This document shows positions 11,178-22,960 of a stretch of 64,000 bases of DNA, in pieces. Source of the DNA: Cryptomeria japonica (taxonomy: Eukaryota; Streptophyta; Pinopsida; Cupressales; Cupressaceae); assembly GCF_030272615.1 (NCBI RefSeq), contig NC_081406.1, positions 111,695,783-111,759,782 on the forward strand, given 5' to 3'. The notes beneath the pieces are model-generated. The model did not search any database. It was not told where the DNA came from and was given only the letters and a program-made list of their open reading frames with translations. Made by a program: the position numbers and the translations under genes. The number at the start of each line of letters is the position of its first letter. Position 1 is the stretch's first letter.

Positions 11178-13606
11178 ATTTTTCTTTTGAGATCAAGTTG
11201 TGACCATACAAGAATAACCTTAGAAAAAAGATTGATTGGAGAGAGAAGAAATTTTTATGAGAGGACTTAGCAAGGATCTTGGATTTTAGGATTTGAATTT
11301 GATGAAAATGGATTTTGTTGATTGATAGGGTCCTTGGATTAGGACATGGATTTGATTAGGATTGCACCTTAGTCCTTGGATGAGGATTTTAGGTGGGGAA
11401 TGTTGATGAAACCACAAGCGAGGTAATGGCCAAGTTGGGTATAATTTAGACCTTGGAATGATGATCAAAATCCTTTCTTCCACTAAGGGTTGACTAATGA
11501 CCCTAAGTAAAACAAACATGTGAGATAAGAGTCTTGATTGACTCAAAAGATAAGGAAAAGGTACTTGGAGAGGATTCTTCTTCAAGCACAAAGCCAAGTG
11601 ATTGATTGATTAAGGATGAGGTCTAAATGAAACTTCACAAGGCATGCAACCTTAACATGAGGTTAAATTGGATTAAAGGATTATTTGATTTGGATTTGAG
11701 AATTGATTTGATAATTAAAGGTGATTGATTTTGTGATCAATTGATTTGCTAAGTCCTTACGAAAAGATTGAGGATGATTGATTGAAGAGGGATGATAGTG
11801 ATGATTAGAAAAAAATTGGTGACTAGGCTATCCTTGGCATGAACATGACTCAATAGATGATTGGTTTAGATGGCAAGTTGTACGAAGGGATACGACCACC
11901 CTGATTTTGATGATAGTTGTTGTTAAAAGACAAACCTGAACCTTGATGGAGGCATAGACTCTTAATATATCACTAGCATCAAACTTATTGTTATGACCAT
12001 GGACGTAATTGTGGTAATGATGCAAGAAGGTCCTATGTTTAAGCAAGACTTTGTAGTTTATGTACCAAAATTTCTGACGTCTAATGAGTTGTGCTTGTGT
12101 GAGCTTCTTCTTCTTGATAGGTCAATGGATTGACTTCTTAGGATGCTTATACAACTTGGGTTTATGAAACATGAGATGGACAAATTTTTGACGCAATTGG
12201 GACTTTGTGTGGAAGGTGACTAGGATGTGACTTGGGTATGACTATGATTGGAATTGTGACTAAGAATTTGAATTGGATGATTGTTTGTTTTTAGACAAGT
12301 GTTTTGCAAAGTGTTTGAGGATAATGATGTGTTTAATCTACTCTTGGCAAGTAAGTATCAAGTAAAGAAAACACAATAATCAAATGAATTTTAGCTCAAA
12401 GATGACCATGCTCACATACAACATTCTTAAGGATAGCAAGGACAATAGTCATTGGATCCTAATTGGTTTCCCAACTATGCTTACCCAGAGCAGACACTTA
12501 GATGCTTGACCCTACTAGCTCCCCTCCACAACATTCACTTATCTGGGGCAGCCAAGCATCAATTCCCATGAAAAATCCTCATGGCGAACTTTGTGTCTCT
12601 ACTAAGGGCTATAAAAATATGGGCGGCTTTGGAGGTCCAACCTTCTGCACCAATGACTAGAAGGTTTTTGGCCACTATGCATAAGGTGTTTAATATGGCT
12701 TCCCATTAGGAGCTACCTTTTGCAGTTGCGTAAGCGCAATTGAGGCCTATAGCCCAATGAAGCACCAAGAAATTAGTAGTCAAGCAAGCATGATTGAGAT
12801 CTCTAGGATCCTAGTAAGTGCGTTGAAGTGCCTGCATACACGCTAAAGTGGGCCGAAAGCAAAATAAAATACAGAAGATAAAATCAAACAGAGTTGTTGA
12901 TTTATATCTGATTGTCATGCTATTCAGATTCGGTCATGTTGAAGCACCTGTGCTCGCACTAAAACACAACAACTAAGACAAAAAGTTAGCGGTTAGCCGA
13001 AAAAAATTTCAAATTTCAATTTTAAAGCTAGGTGGGATTCTGAGAAACGGTCGCGCTAAAACGCAAGCATACACACTGAAAAAGACCAATACAATCAACA
13101 AAATTCAAAAAATTCAAAAATTTGAATTTAAGAAGGGATCCAATAGAGTGCCTGCTCTATTCACAGGTTGCTCGTGTTGAACCAGGAGTACTGAAAAAAA
13201 ATCTAATTAGTAAAACTACTAACAAATTTTTCTTCCTAGATTCTTTTTTAAATTTTTTTATGTATTTTGATTGTTAATCAGCAAGATAAAAAAGCAGAAT
13301 GAGAAATAAAAAAAATTGTTAGATTAGGTAGGAAACTTTTAAATTGAACGCGTTGTTTCAAAAATGCTCGTGCCAATGTGCAGACCTGTAGGTGAGCAGG
13401 AAAATAAGTTTGAATATGGAGCACATGCGCATGCACTGAAATGTCTTTCTCTCGCACTGATCTCAAGTCGGTCACGCTAATTTGCAGGTGCTCGTATTGT
13501 TCTGATACTTGCAATCAAAACTCACTAAAAGATCAAAAAATATTAAATTTTAGGGAGGTGGGTCCCATGGGGCATGCCAAAATGAACCAAGGGAAAACTC
13601 TTGGTT
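11178..13606 (-). other. Untranslated leader of element G
   Basis: About 2.4 kb between the 5' LTR and gag with no supported gene. The part at about 12830-12410, read on the minus strand, aligns with the leader of element A at about 51390-51720. Shared landmarks are tcaatcatgcttgc, taaacacctt, ggccaaaaa, aagttcgccatg, tgatgcttggctgcc and ggaggggagc. The part at 12820-13500 holds repeated gctcg/gcacg/cgcta words. No tRNA primer site was recognised beside the LTR. Confidence 0.7.
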
Positions 13607-14793
13607 TGCAAGGTTAGATTGAATCAATGAACAAAAGATATAAAACAACCAAATAACAAAATATGAAACAACCTTTATACCTTGCCAAGAGAGTTCTCTT
13701 GTTCCTCCAATTCGGACTCTTGTTGAAGCCAAGAACATGCCTCTTCCTAGCTTGATATGATCGGTCCAATGGGAATGATGTGGTTGGCTCTCCAATACTA
13801 TGCACAAATGGTATACGGTGGATGGATGAGGAAGGATGGATTGATGATTAAAGGATGAAATGGATGAGTATGGATGAGTGCAAATTTTGTTATAGTAAGG
13901 GTATGAGGATGATTTCATGGGCACAAAATAGCAGCATGGATTTACTAAACTTAAAGATGAGATATAAGGGGATGGAGTCTTCAATTTATAGGAGAAGAAG
14001 AGGAGAAATGGAGAGCTAGGATTGACCCAAGATGGAGGGTCAAGATTTCTTGTGAGCCCACACAAGGCCCAAGAGGAGATGAAAAGACAAGTGTGGAGAC
14101 CAAGAGATGTCCCTTAAAGGCATTTCTTATCTCCACACTCCTCAAGGCTCATTGGGAAGACTTCCCAATGTGCCTAGGGAAGAATAAGGAATAAAATATT
14201 CCCTTAGGGATGGGATGAAGAATTAAAAATTCTTCAAAAATGATGTTCATGGGGATTGGAGGAATAAGGAAGAATTAAAAATTCCTTGGAGGATGGGATG
14301 CCTAGAGGAATGTGAGATTTTGAAAATCTCACATTCACCTAGGAAAAGAGCATTTAAGGAAGGTGGTTGGATTGAAGGGACAAGGAGTTGACTTTGTGGC
14401 TGATCATGATGATTAGCCACTAACAGAGAGAATAAGTGGAGGGAATTTGACTAGGGGAGAGAATAAGTGGGGGAATTAAAAATTAGAAGAATAATGTTAA
14501 GTGAGTTTAGGGAGCTTCTAGAAGAATTCATTAGGTTAATGATGGATTAGGAAAAAGGTGATTTTTAGGAATCACCTAGATTAATTAATTAATTAAAAGG
14601 AGGAATTTGAGAAGACTTAATATTAGGGATTTATAGAAGAATGAAGGTGGATTGATTTATTAAATAAATCAATTAACAGACTATAGTGACAACATTAATT
14701 ATATTTAATTAATATTGAGGAGGAATAAGAATTGACACAATTAATAAATTAATTATGAAAAGAACTTAAAATAATAATTTTTAAGTGTCTACA
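13607..14793 (-). repeat. 5' LTR of element G
   Basis: On the minus strand it starts tgtagacacttaaaaa at 14793, the same first seven bases as the A LTR. It then has the same AT-rich block of taattaa words with ttcctcc, a ctataaatt TATA box, and a probable end ccttgca at 13607. The inner end is estimated by comparison with A and may be off by tens of bases. The 171-codon frame at 13550-14065 lies inside it and is not a gene. No second copy is in the window. Confidence 0.75.
13983..13991 (-). promoter_or_regulatory. TATA box of the G LTR
   Basis: Minus-strand ctataaatt lies at the same relative place as in the A LTRs (50116 and 58474) and in the partial LTR at 565. Confidence 0.55.
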
Positions 14794-15164
14794 CTTATAA
14801 CAAACTACAGATGAGGAAGTTTGGATGTTACAAGATTTTGAGATAGTTTTGTTCCAGAAATGCATATGAAGTGGAGTTACCAGATAGTTTGAGAATTTCA
14901 CCTATATTCAACATTGCAGATCTACATCAATATCATGAACCAAAATTTAGTTAGGGCAGTCTTGCAGACTTGGAGAAACAGTTGCCCCGAAGGGAATCGG
15001 ATCTAATTGAAGACATTTTGGATAGTAGGGTTGGGTGTAGTACCTACAACAGTCAGTATAAGGAGTATCTAGTGAAGTGGAAGGGAATACTAGTTGAAGA
15101 CTCATCTTGGATTTCTCAGGAAGAGGTAGAACGCCTTGGTTTTCCTCTAACCCTAGCGAAGTGA
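14794..15164 (+). pseudogene. J: chromovirus integrase C-terminus with chromodomain
   Basis: The plus-strand frame begins with MRKFGCYKILR and continues NAYEVELPDSLRISPIFNIADLHQYHE, the GPY/F-type C-terminal domain of plant chromoviral Ty3/gypsy integrases. After a stop near 14953 come KQLPRRESDLIEDILDSR and then the chromodomain (about 15000-15140: YKEYLVKWKGILVEDSSW). The frame ends at the TGA at 15162-15164. Chromodomains direct integration to marked chromatin. The rest of pol is missing, since the G LTR begins at 14793. This is a different gypsy clade from G, H and L. Confidence 0.9.
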
Positions 15165-15286
15165 GAGACTCACTTTTTTTCAACAACCCTAGATGTTTGA
15201 TAAAAGAGAATCCCTGGTTCTTTGCAACCTTGCATCAACCAAAAATATTTACTTTCTGTTTTGCTTTTTGTTTTGCAGTTTCAACA
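15165..15286 (+). other. 3' flank of the J fragment
   Basis: About 120 bases of T-rich non-coding sequence after the chromodomain stop, ending in the caaca target duplication (15282-15286) of element C. It may be the 3' untranslated part of J. No LTR is recognised, and the J/L boundary lies here or just past 34943. Confidence 0.5.
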
Positions 15287-16642
15287 TGATGGTATGATGA
15301 AAGAATAAGTATCCGGTCAACTACTGAGAGGGGGGGGCTGAATCAGTAGATAGAAAACTGATAATAAACTTCACCAATCTCAAAAATAAATCTCTCAAAG
15401 TGAACTTAGAATAATAACTCTGTCAAGAGAGAAACTCATAAGATAAACTAGTTGACTGTTACAACAAATTAACAGTAAATTTCTTCATATCTCAATGCTT
15501 CTAGTTATTATGACTTATCAAAAATAGTTAAGTAGTTAAGTAAATCAACCATGAAAAAATAACCACAAAAACATTCACCACTTGACACAAATATTTTTGA
15601 CGTGGAAACCAAAATAGGTAAAAACCATGATGAGATGAGACTCACAAGATAACTATCTGAACTCTTCTGAAGTTCGCCCTGTTAGGAGCCTAGCCTGTTA
15701 AAGCTTTACAAAAACTCCTATTAAGAACTGATTCTGTTAGGAATCACCCTATTAAGGGATTGCGTATAAATGCCTTGTAAGAATCAATACCCTATAAGGA
15801 GTAACCTTGATAGAGGATTTGAAAATCCAATCTAATGGACCACCTTGTTAGAGGATTTGAATAGCACCAAGCTTGTTAGAGCTTACCCGATTAGGGGATT
15901 TCAATTCTGTTGTAATTGTTAGAAAAAAATAGGAGTTTTTTGATCTGTCTGAATAGCATTACACTTGCTTGATCAGATCCATTTCATGCTCCTATCTGCC
16001 TTTACTCAAACTATAGATACATCATCCGATTCGGCAACCACACACTCAACTGAACTGTATCAATCTCTTTTGCCAACTCTATAAAACTAAACAGCTTCAT
16101 TGACCTTAAATACAAATCAATCAAGTTAGTAAAACAACAAAAACCTAACTCTCTTAGAGATTACAAACAAATCAATTCAAGTATGACCATTGGATTACAT
16201 AGCAATCTCTGCACATCAATCAAGAAAACCTTGATCGCTCCTTGATCATCGCTTCATTGAACTTAGTAACTCATCACACACTTTGCATTAGATGCAATAC
16301 ATTTGCTCATTCCCTAGACAAAAACCATTACAACAAATTGCCAAAATCTCTTGGAATTATTTTCATACAATAATCATATGTGTCATAATCATTACTGCTC
16401 ATCATCAGATCATAAACCAGTATAACCAATTCACCAAATTTAATCGGTTAGGGTTTATCAAAAATAACAGGTAGGGTTTACCGGTTACATCGATAGATAA
16501 GGTTTACACTAGTTACCGGTTCACTCCACAAATTTTTCTTACCGGTTACAGTAAAAATATTACAACAATATCATTACTGGTTTAATTGACATCAATGACA
16601 ACATAACATATCATTAATGCAATCTTTATGCAAATGCCAATA
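15287..16642 (-). repeat. 3' LTR of element C
   Basis: 1,356 bases, matching 33587-34937. On the minus strand it should begin tgttggcatttgc but reads tattggc. It ends catca. It contains the purine-rich run that on the minus strand is the C-rich tract before the LTR end (near 15330), repeated CTAACAGG-type words (about 15670-15900) and the conserved block tttccacgt (about 15601-15634). Confidence 0.93.
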
Positions 16643-16654
16643 ATCTCCCCCTTT
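16643..16654 (-). other. Polypurine tract of C
   Basis: Minus-strand aaagggggagat lies directly beside the 3' LTR and is preceded by ccaatgcc in the same reading. B and K use the same sequence. It is the primer for second-strand synthesis. Confidence 0.88.
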
Positions 16655-16973
16655 GGCATTGATGGCAATACAAATATCAACGCCATTGATTATTGCATGA
16701 TTGTGAAGAGGAATCCTAGTTTACATTACCAAGTATTCACCATGCTCTCCATGTCTTTAGCTTGTCATTGGTTCTCCTTCCATAATCACATAATTCTTCT
16801 CCCCCTTTGACAACAATGCCAAATTGAAAGTAAAACATGTAATGTCAAATTTCACTGTGCATCATCAACATTTTGCAACTTGATGCTCCCCCTATGGAAT
16901 AAATCCACTTCTACACCAATCCTTCTATAAAATTCTACAAGTAGCTCTGGGACTGATGTAATCTACATCATAC
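16655..16973 (-). other. C 3' untranslated region
   Basis: About 320 bases between the end of pol and the purine tract. Contains further minus-strand G-rich runs (near 16800 and 16890) of the kind seen upstream of plant copia purine tracts. No gene seen. Confidence 0.65.
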
Positions 16974-18500
16974 TTAACTGACTTCATGAAAAGGGACAAC
17001 CCCTATCTGACTTCTAAGATACTCAAAAGTAGTCTTAGGTAGAGGTTTAGTAAAAATATATGCAAGCTTCTCCTTGGTAGAAACATGCTCCAAGATCACA
17101 TCTTTACTTTGAACTTTTTCCCTCAAGAAATGATACTTCAATTCAATATCCTTGGTTCGTGCATGCAAAATAGGGTTCTTGGAAATATTTATGGCACTTG
17201 TATTATCACATAAAATCTTTATAGGTTCTGAAATATTCATTTTAAAACCTTCCAAAATGTGCCTCATCTATATAGCCTATGTGAAATTCATGTAACCTAC
17301 AACATACTCAACTTCAGTAGTAGATTGTGAAGTACAACTCTGCTTCTTACTACTCCATGAAACAAGTCTTCCTCCAAGAAAAAAATGCTCCATCGGTTAT
17401 TCTTTTATGGTAATCAACATTTCCTACCTAATCAGCATCTGTATACACCTTCAAGTCAAAATTTCTTCCATATGGATACCATAACCCATAATCAACGGTA
17501 CCTTTCAAGTATCTAAAAAATCTTTTGGTTGCTATCAGATGTGTTTCCTTAGGATTCTTCTAGAATCTAGCAACTATGCCAACTGCATGAGCTATGTCTG
17601 GTCTGATGTGAACAACATAGTGTAATTTTTCAATCATTGACCTGGATTCCTTCTCATCAATAGATTTGGACTCATCTTCCTTAGACAACTTACAACATGT
17701 AACCATAGGTGTCCCAACTAGTTTACAGTCACTCATGCCAAATGTCTTCAAGACCTCTTTCACATACTTAGACTGTGTGATGAAAATACCATTCTTCATT
17801 TGTTGTATTTGCAAGCCTATGAAAAAATTTATTTGTCCCACTAAAGACATTTCAAACTCATTTCTCATTTCATCTGCAAAATTGTTGCTCATGTCATCAT
17901 TACCTCCAAATATGATATCATCAACAAATACTTCACTGACTAGTATTTTATCTCATTCAAATTTGAGATATATGTTACTATCATCACTGGTTCTTAGAAA
18001 GCCTATCTTCATTAGATGTCTATGAATCCTTTCATACCATGCTCTCAGTGCCTGCTTTAATCCACATAAAGCTTTATGCAATCTACATACCATGTCTTTC
18101 TTATCAATTAGAGCATAACCATCTAGCTTCTCAATGTATACTTCTTCTTCTAGTATCCCATTCAAAAATGCAAACTTAATATCCATCTGGTATACCTTGA
18201 ATTTATTGTGTGGTGAAAATGCAAGTAAAGTTCTGACACCTTCTAGTCTTGCCACTAATGCAAAAGTCTCACCATAGTCTTCTCCTTCCTCTTGTGCATA
18301 ACCTTTGCATACCAACCTAGCTTTGTTGCAAACTACAACACCATCTTCATTCAACTTGTTCCTGAAAACCCACTTAGTACCTATCGCATTTTTATTTATC
18401 AGTCAGGATATTAGGGTCCATGTGTTGTTCTTCTCAATTTGATCTAATTCCTCCTCCATAGCTTTAACCCAATGATCATCACCAAATTCTTCCTTAGCAG
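16974..18500 (-). pseudogene. C pol: reverse transcriptase and RNase H
   Basis: RT starts near 18480 ([10 protein letters not shown]). It includes NKARLVCKGYAQEEGEDY, then MDIKFAFLNGILEEEVYIE and KALCGLKQALRAWYERI, with the catalytic site FVDDIIFGG at about 17925-17900. RNase H has YTDAD (about 17425), TEVEYV (about 17310) and CDNTSAINISKNP. The polyprotein ends near 16974 with LRSQIGVVPFHEVS. Stops occur at about 17960, 17570, 17420, 17280 and 17270. Copia proteins in this order copy RNA to DNA. The catalytic residues are present, but the frame is broken repeatedly. Confidence 0.93.
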
Positions 18501-18799
18501 TTCTTGGTTCAATAGTGGAGATCATGCAAGAATTCTCTTTGATTCTTCTTCTGGTTAGTACTCTAGCATCCTTATACCCAATAATCTATTCAGGATTGTG
18601 ATTTAGTCTCACATATCTTAGAATAACATGATCATTATCTTTGGGTTCAACTTCTTCATTATCATCATCTTCTTCTGAATTTATCTGTTCCAGTTGAACT
18701 GGTACATCAATATTTGCTTTTCCAGTTTCAGATTTCACAGTTTTTGGTTCCAAAAACAAAATGCAAGGACCTTAATCCTTTTTCTCTTAGCTGGTTTCC

Positions 18800-20067
18800 T
18801 CTACGACTTCAGGATTTTCATCCACTCGAACATCAGCACTCTCAATAATTCTCTATGTCGGGTTGTTAAAACACTTGTAGGCCTTACTCTTGGTGGAATA
18901 ACCAAGAAATATACCTTCATCACTTTTAGCCTCAAATTTGCTAATATAATCACCTCTCTTAAAAAAACATTTGCTTCCAAATATTCTGGAATAACTAACA
19001 TCGGGTGATCTACCATACCAATATTCATAAGGAGTCTTGTCCTTACCTTTCTTTACCAGAATTTGGTTCATAGTGTAGACAGTTGTGCAGACAACTTCTC
19101 TCCAAAAAGTTTTCTCTACACCTCCTTGTATCAACATCATCCTAGAAGCTTCAACAATAGATCGGTTGTTTCTCTCTATGATACCATTTTTTTGTGGTGT
19201 CCTTGGTGTAGAAAGGTGTCGTTTGATACCATTTTCTTCACAATACCTAGTGAATTCCTCAGAAGAAAATTCACTACCCCGATCTGTCCTCAGACACTTT
19301 ATCTTCTTACCCCTCTCTTTCTCAGCTAAGGCCCTAAATGCCTTGACCTTACCAAAAGCTTCAACCTTATCCTTCAAGAATGTGACCCACATCATCCTTG
19401 AACAATCATTAGTGAAGATCATAAGGTATCTGTCACCTTGAATACTTTTTGTTCCTATTGGTCCACAAAGATCTGTATGAACCAAATCTAACAAATGTTC
19501 TTCTAAAAAAGATTTTCTCTTGAAAGTTGAGGATGTCATCTTTCCCAACTGACATTTTTTGCACAGAGCATTAACAAGTTTGTCTAACTGAGGCACACCT
19601 CTCATTGTCTTGGACTTACTCACTTTAACAATGTTATCAAAGTTTATATGACAAAATCTCCTATGCCAAAGACAACTATCATCTATCTTTGCAATTAAAT
19701 AGTTACTAACTTTAGGATTAAGGTGAAACAAGTTACCTTTAGTTTGCTTCCTGGTTGCAATCAATTCACCTTTATTGTCATAGATTTTGCACATACCATT
19801 TTTAAACTCCAATGGGTATCCTTTGTCATTGAGTTGTACCACACTCAAAAGATTATGCTTTAAACCTTCAACCCAGTAGACATCATCTGCACTACTCTTT
19901 CCATTAAGAGAAATAGTTCCCTTACCTTTAACTATGCAGGGTGAGTCATTGCCAAATCTTACAACTCCGCCATCAAATTCCTTCAGAGAAAAAAATTTGC
20001 TTTGATCACTAGTCATGTGATATGAACAACTACTATCAATGATCCAATCATCAGAGTTGTCCATCAT
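18800..20067 (-). pseudogene. C pol: gag-pre-integrase and integrase
   Basis: A 404-codon open frame starts at MMDNSDDWIID. It holds the zinc-binding gag-pre-integrase domain (HRRFCHINFDNIV and CKKCQLGK) and the DDE core, with Asp in HTDLCGP, Asp in RTDRGSEF and Glu in NGIIERNN. A C-terminal part follows (YGRSPDVSYSRIFGSKCF, then EGIFLGYS). All three catalytic residues are present, and this is the best preserved coding part of C. A frameshift near 18853-19028 ends it. It would insert the cDNA into host DNA. Confidence 0.94.
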
Positions 20068-20147
20068 GGATACTAATGCCTTCTGGTCTAAGATCTCTTC
20101 TTTAATGGCTCAAAACATAATGTCTTCATTACCATCACCGTCAGATT
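20000..20147 (-). pseudogene. C aspartic protease start
   Basis: The copia protease active site should read D-S-G. Here WIIDSSCSYHMTSD is seen at about 20050-20000, with Ser in place of Gly. Upstream (20147-20068) is the acidic linker GDGNEDIM, then a stop. The frame continues across element E into gag at 32577. The Gly-to-Ser change would be expected to disable the enzyme. Confidence 0.8.
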
Positions 20148-20594
20148 TGTTAGAAATATGCCTCGAATTCTCGTGACCAGTGTTCAGGTTGATCAGAGTA
20201 AATTACCTCGATGGAACAGCTTGTGGGAAGGTATCAGGTTGGACTCTTTCTATCGAGATAACTCTAGCTGATGAACTCGACTTCTTAGATTTGGTATCGG
20301 CTGTCAGGAGAGGTTGTTATTCACTACACCAAAAGCCCTATATGTTAGCTATCTTCCGATTGGAATGCTTCGCATATCAGAATAGCTGGTCTTAGGTCAT
20401 CTCGATGACCCGACAAAGTCGCCTTCGGTCATCGAGGTAGCATTGGCTATCTGACGTGTAGGTTAGATGCAGATCTAAAAGTCATCGCTTCACCGAAATG
20501 TGAAATTGCTCGTTGAATACCAATACGGACTTGGTAACAAGGCAAGATAAAAGGCGTGCAGGTTAGATGCAAATATAGCAGTCATCACTATACA
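20148..20594 (+). repeat. 5' LTR of E, first part
   Basis: 447 bases aligning with 30751 to about 31195 of the 3' LTR. K is inserted at its end, after cactataca. The rest of the LTR resumes at 27303. The two parts sum to 1,827 bases against 1,826 for the intact 3' LTR. Confidence 0.93.
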
Positions 20595-21443
20595 TGTTGG
20601 CATATGCACACTCCAATGAGACATTGTAAGTGATTGAAGGTTTTGTCATTGATAGCAACCTTGCAATTCTATGGCACCGACAAGTATTATACCGGCAAGG
20701 CATTACACCGACAAATTAGTGCACCAACATCAGCAGATCACACTCTACACCAGCATTTAGAACACTGGCACCGACACAAAGAAAGGAAGTATACCGGCAC
20801 AAAGGCCGATAGGATTTTGTTATATTATATTTTGTTTATTATTAGAAAACTTTGTAAGCCAACTTGGCATGTTGTAAAATGACTCTTATATATAAAAGAG
20901 ATCATTGTATACATTTGAAAATAACGTAGTAAGGAAGGAAGTAAGTGAAGAAAATGATGTATGCGAAATATTAAGGCATGCCTATTATGTGAAATATAGG
21001 TTAAAGGGTTTATGTAAGAAGCAGAGCAACAACCGGTACTGGATTAGGAATTATAGAAGCTATTGTAAAGCAGTACAAGATATTGGATTTGTTTAATCCA
21101 CATTGTAAGTCAGTGAGACTTCCTATTTGAGTAGTGAGCTCTAGGCAGTTGGCCTTCCTGCATGTGCAGGACCCTATTGTAAGTAATGTTCTCTTATTGG
21201 CCAGTGAGTGAATATTGTGGGTCACAAATCCCACCAAGGTTTTTCCCACACCAGGTTTCCTTGTTAAATCCTTGTGTTATGGTGTGATTTTCATGTGGAT
21301 GTTCTTAATTCTATTTATTACATTATTTCTTTCATATCGATAAACTGTTATAATATGTTCTGCATGTTTTAAGTTAATAAATTCTAATTACCAGATAGAT
21401 ACTGATTCAACCCCCCCTCTCAGTATCTGTGGGACTCCTAACA
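20595..21443 (+). repeat. 5' LTR of K
   Basis: Begins tgttggcatatgc and ends cctaaca. Matches 26462-27297 and 62344-63119. It holds repeated accgacaa/accggcaa words near its start, a TATA box, the ggtttttccc block and the C-rich tract before its end. Confidence 0.94.
20889..20897 (+). promoter_or_regulatory. TATA box of the K 5' LTR
   Basis: tatataaaa in the context gactctta...gagatcattg. It is preserved in the other K-family LTRs at 26722-26730 and 62588-62596. It is the likely core promoter of the family. Confidence 0.65.
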
Positions 21444-21445
21444 AT

Positions 21446-21457
21446 TAGTATTAGAGT
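21446..21457 (+). other. Primer binding site of K, mutated
   Basis: tagtattagagt stands two bases after the LTR, where K2 has the standard tggtatcagagc (63122-63133). The differences are transitions. It pairs with the 3' end of initiator tRNA-Met. Confidence 0.8.
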
Positions 21458-21514
21458 CTAGTCCTCTATTTTCAGAAGCCTAACGGCTTGAGGAAGATCT
21501 TGACACCGGTAAAA

Positions 21515-22593
21515 ATAGAAAATCTGATGAAGCAACTTTAAGGAGCTCTTTTAGAGTATGATGCAGAGAAATTGAAAAATATCAAACTAGAAGATGATTT
21601 AAGGGCAGCTCAGGATATCATTCAGGAACTTCAAGAAAATCTTACTGTTGCAAGAAATAAGAGAAGAGAACTTTGTGAAAAATTGCAAAATGAGAATGAT
21701 GAAAAGGAATCACTTAATGATCAGATAAGCAAGCTGAAACAAGAGAACATGACAACAAAGAATGAGATGCAGGATATGACTATAAGATTGTGTAAAGAGA
21801 TTGAGGATAGGAAGAAGAATGAAGAAGAATTGACAAGAAGACTAAGTGATGCAGCAAATGAGAACACAAGACTTAGCTATGAAAATGACATGTTGAAGAC
21901 AGATCTGATGCACACTCATAATGACTCCAATGAACTAATGAGACAGAAAGAGGCCCTCGAAAGAGAACTAGAAACTACAAATAAACATAAAGAAAAATTC
22001 AAGAAAAGCTCAGAGGAACTTGGCACCTTACTGAAGAATCAAAAACCTAAAGGTGACACTTCTGGAATTGGCTTTGAAGTTGGTGAAAGCTCTGATACTG
22101 CAAATACTTAGGATCATAGCAAACCGGTAAGACAACCTAATGCTTATAAATTTAATGGAAAATGCTTTAATTGTAATAAGTATGGTCATAGGCAAATGAA
22201 TGTAGATCTAGAAATTATCAAAATACTCAATGTTCAAAATGCAACAAAGTTGGTCACAACTCTAAAAATTGTAGAATGAATGTAAGATGTTATGTTTGTG
22301 GAAGATTTGGACATTTATCTAATCAATGCAGAACACAAACTGGCATAAGTTATGGGAAATCTATTCAGAAGAATAATGTAACTTGTTATGCATGTAACAA
22401 GATTGGGCATATTACTAAATTCTATAGAAGTAAAGGATCACCGATAGACAACAAAAGTTATAACTTGAATGGTAAAGAAAAATTTGAAGAGGTTAAGAAA
22501 GAATTCTCAAAACAATGGATTAGAAAAGTTGATCTAAATATTGGGAATACCCCTGCACCGGTAGAACCAATCAACACTCCACCGGCAGGATAG
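21515..22593 (+). pseudogene. K ORF1: coiled-coil protein with four CCHC zinc knuckles
   Basis: It begins about 70 bases after the LTR, at an ATA where K2 has ATG (MENLMKQL). The first 195 or so residues are a heptad-rich, charged coiled coil (for example RRELCEKLQNENDEKESL). Then come zinc knuckles: CFNCNKYGHR (22160), CSKCNKVGHNSKNC-like (22230, other frame), CYVCGRFGHLSNQC (22290) and CYACNKIGHITKFY, whose last Cys is Tyr. A one-base deletion near 22193 and a short deletion near 22222 shift the frame relative to K2, and an early TAA lies near 21540. No capsid domain precedes the coil. It sits where gag should be, so a nucleic-acid-binding particle or packaging role is inferred. Confidence 0.85.
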
Positions 22594-22960
22594 AGTGATG
22601 CTTCACCGACAGGACAGAGCAATGCTCCACCGACAGGAAATTCTTCATCTAATTGAAGAAATTTTCCTTGAGGGTTTGGCAATCTAATGACACGTGTGCT
22701 ATTATTGCCTTAGTTAGAGATAAGAAATTGGAAATTACTTATTATCGGCAGACAATGCTAAGTGAATACTTAACCGGCATGCATTTAATGTGGTAGATGG
22801 TGAAAAGACACTATAAATTCAAGGTTTTGGCTCCATTTCATTTCACTAAGATTTCAAACTTACGAAGAGCGCGAAGTTTCCAAGCTAAGACATTCTGAGC
22901 TAAGAGGCAAGAACACTCCAAGCAATCATCCATCCTAAAGGTAGTAAAAGATATTTTATC
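22594..22960 (+). other. K spacer between ORF1 and ORF2
   Basis: About 370 bases with short proline/glycine-type remnants of ORF1, then a TATA-like site at 22811. Next is a stretch without ATG that resembles a 5' untranslated leader, up to the presumed ORF2 start at 22961. No gene seen. Confidence 0.5.
22811..22819 (+). promoter_or_regulatory. Possible internal promoter (TATA-like) upstream of K ORF2
   Basis: ctataaatt lies about 150 bases before the presumed ORF2 start, the same nonamer used in the LTRs of A and G. It is followed by an ATG-free leader. It could let ORF2 be transcribed separately from ORF1. One short match in AT-rich DNA is weak evidence. Confidence 0.3.

Larger units (their letters stand above)
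7297..14793 (-). mobile_element. Element G: Tat-like Ty3/gypsy retrotransposon, 3' half missing
   Basis: Read on the minus strand the order is LTR (14793 to about 13607), long untranslated leader, gag (from 11177), protease (about 8900-8390) and a glycine-rich G-patch-like region (about 7990-7800). The element then stops at 7297, before RT. The LTR starts tgtagacact and its TATA region matches element A. RT, RNase H, integrase and the 3' LTR are absent. The left edge abuts the 3' LTR of H, but no target duplication links the two. The long gag with CPYD near the capsid start, the YCEYH/KGHD/C motif and the IDGGSGLNLC protease point to the Tat group. Many stops; not functional. Confidence 0.82.

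Noticed and set aside
13550-14065. 171-codon open frame on the minus strand
   Set aside because: It lies inside the LTR of G, next to its TATA box, with low-complexity serine/proline content and no counterpart as a protein.
17666-18025. 119-codon plus-strand frame
   Set aside because: Antisense shadow of the C reverse transcriptase.
19063-19441. Plus-strand frames of 88 and 118 codons
   Set aside because: Antisense shadows of the well-supported C integrase on the minus strand.
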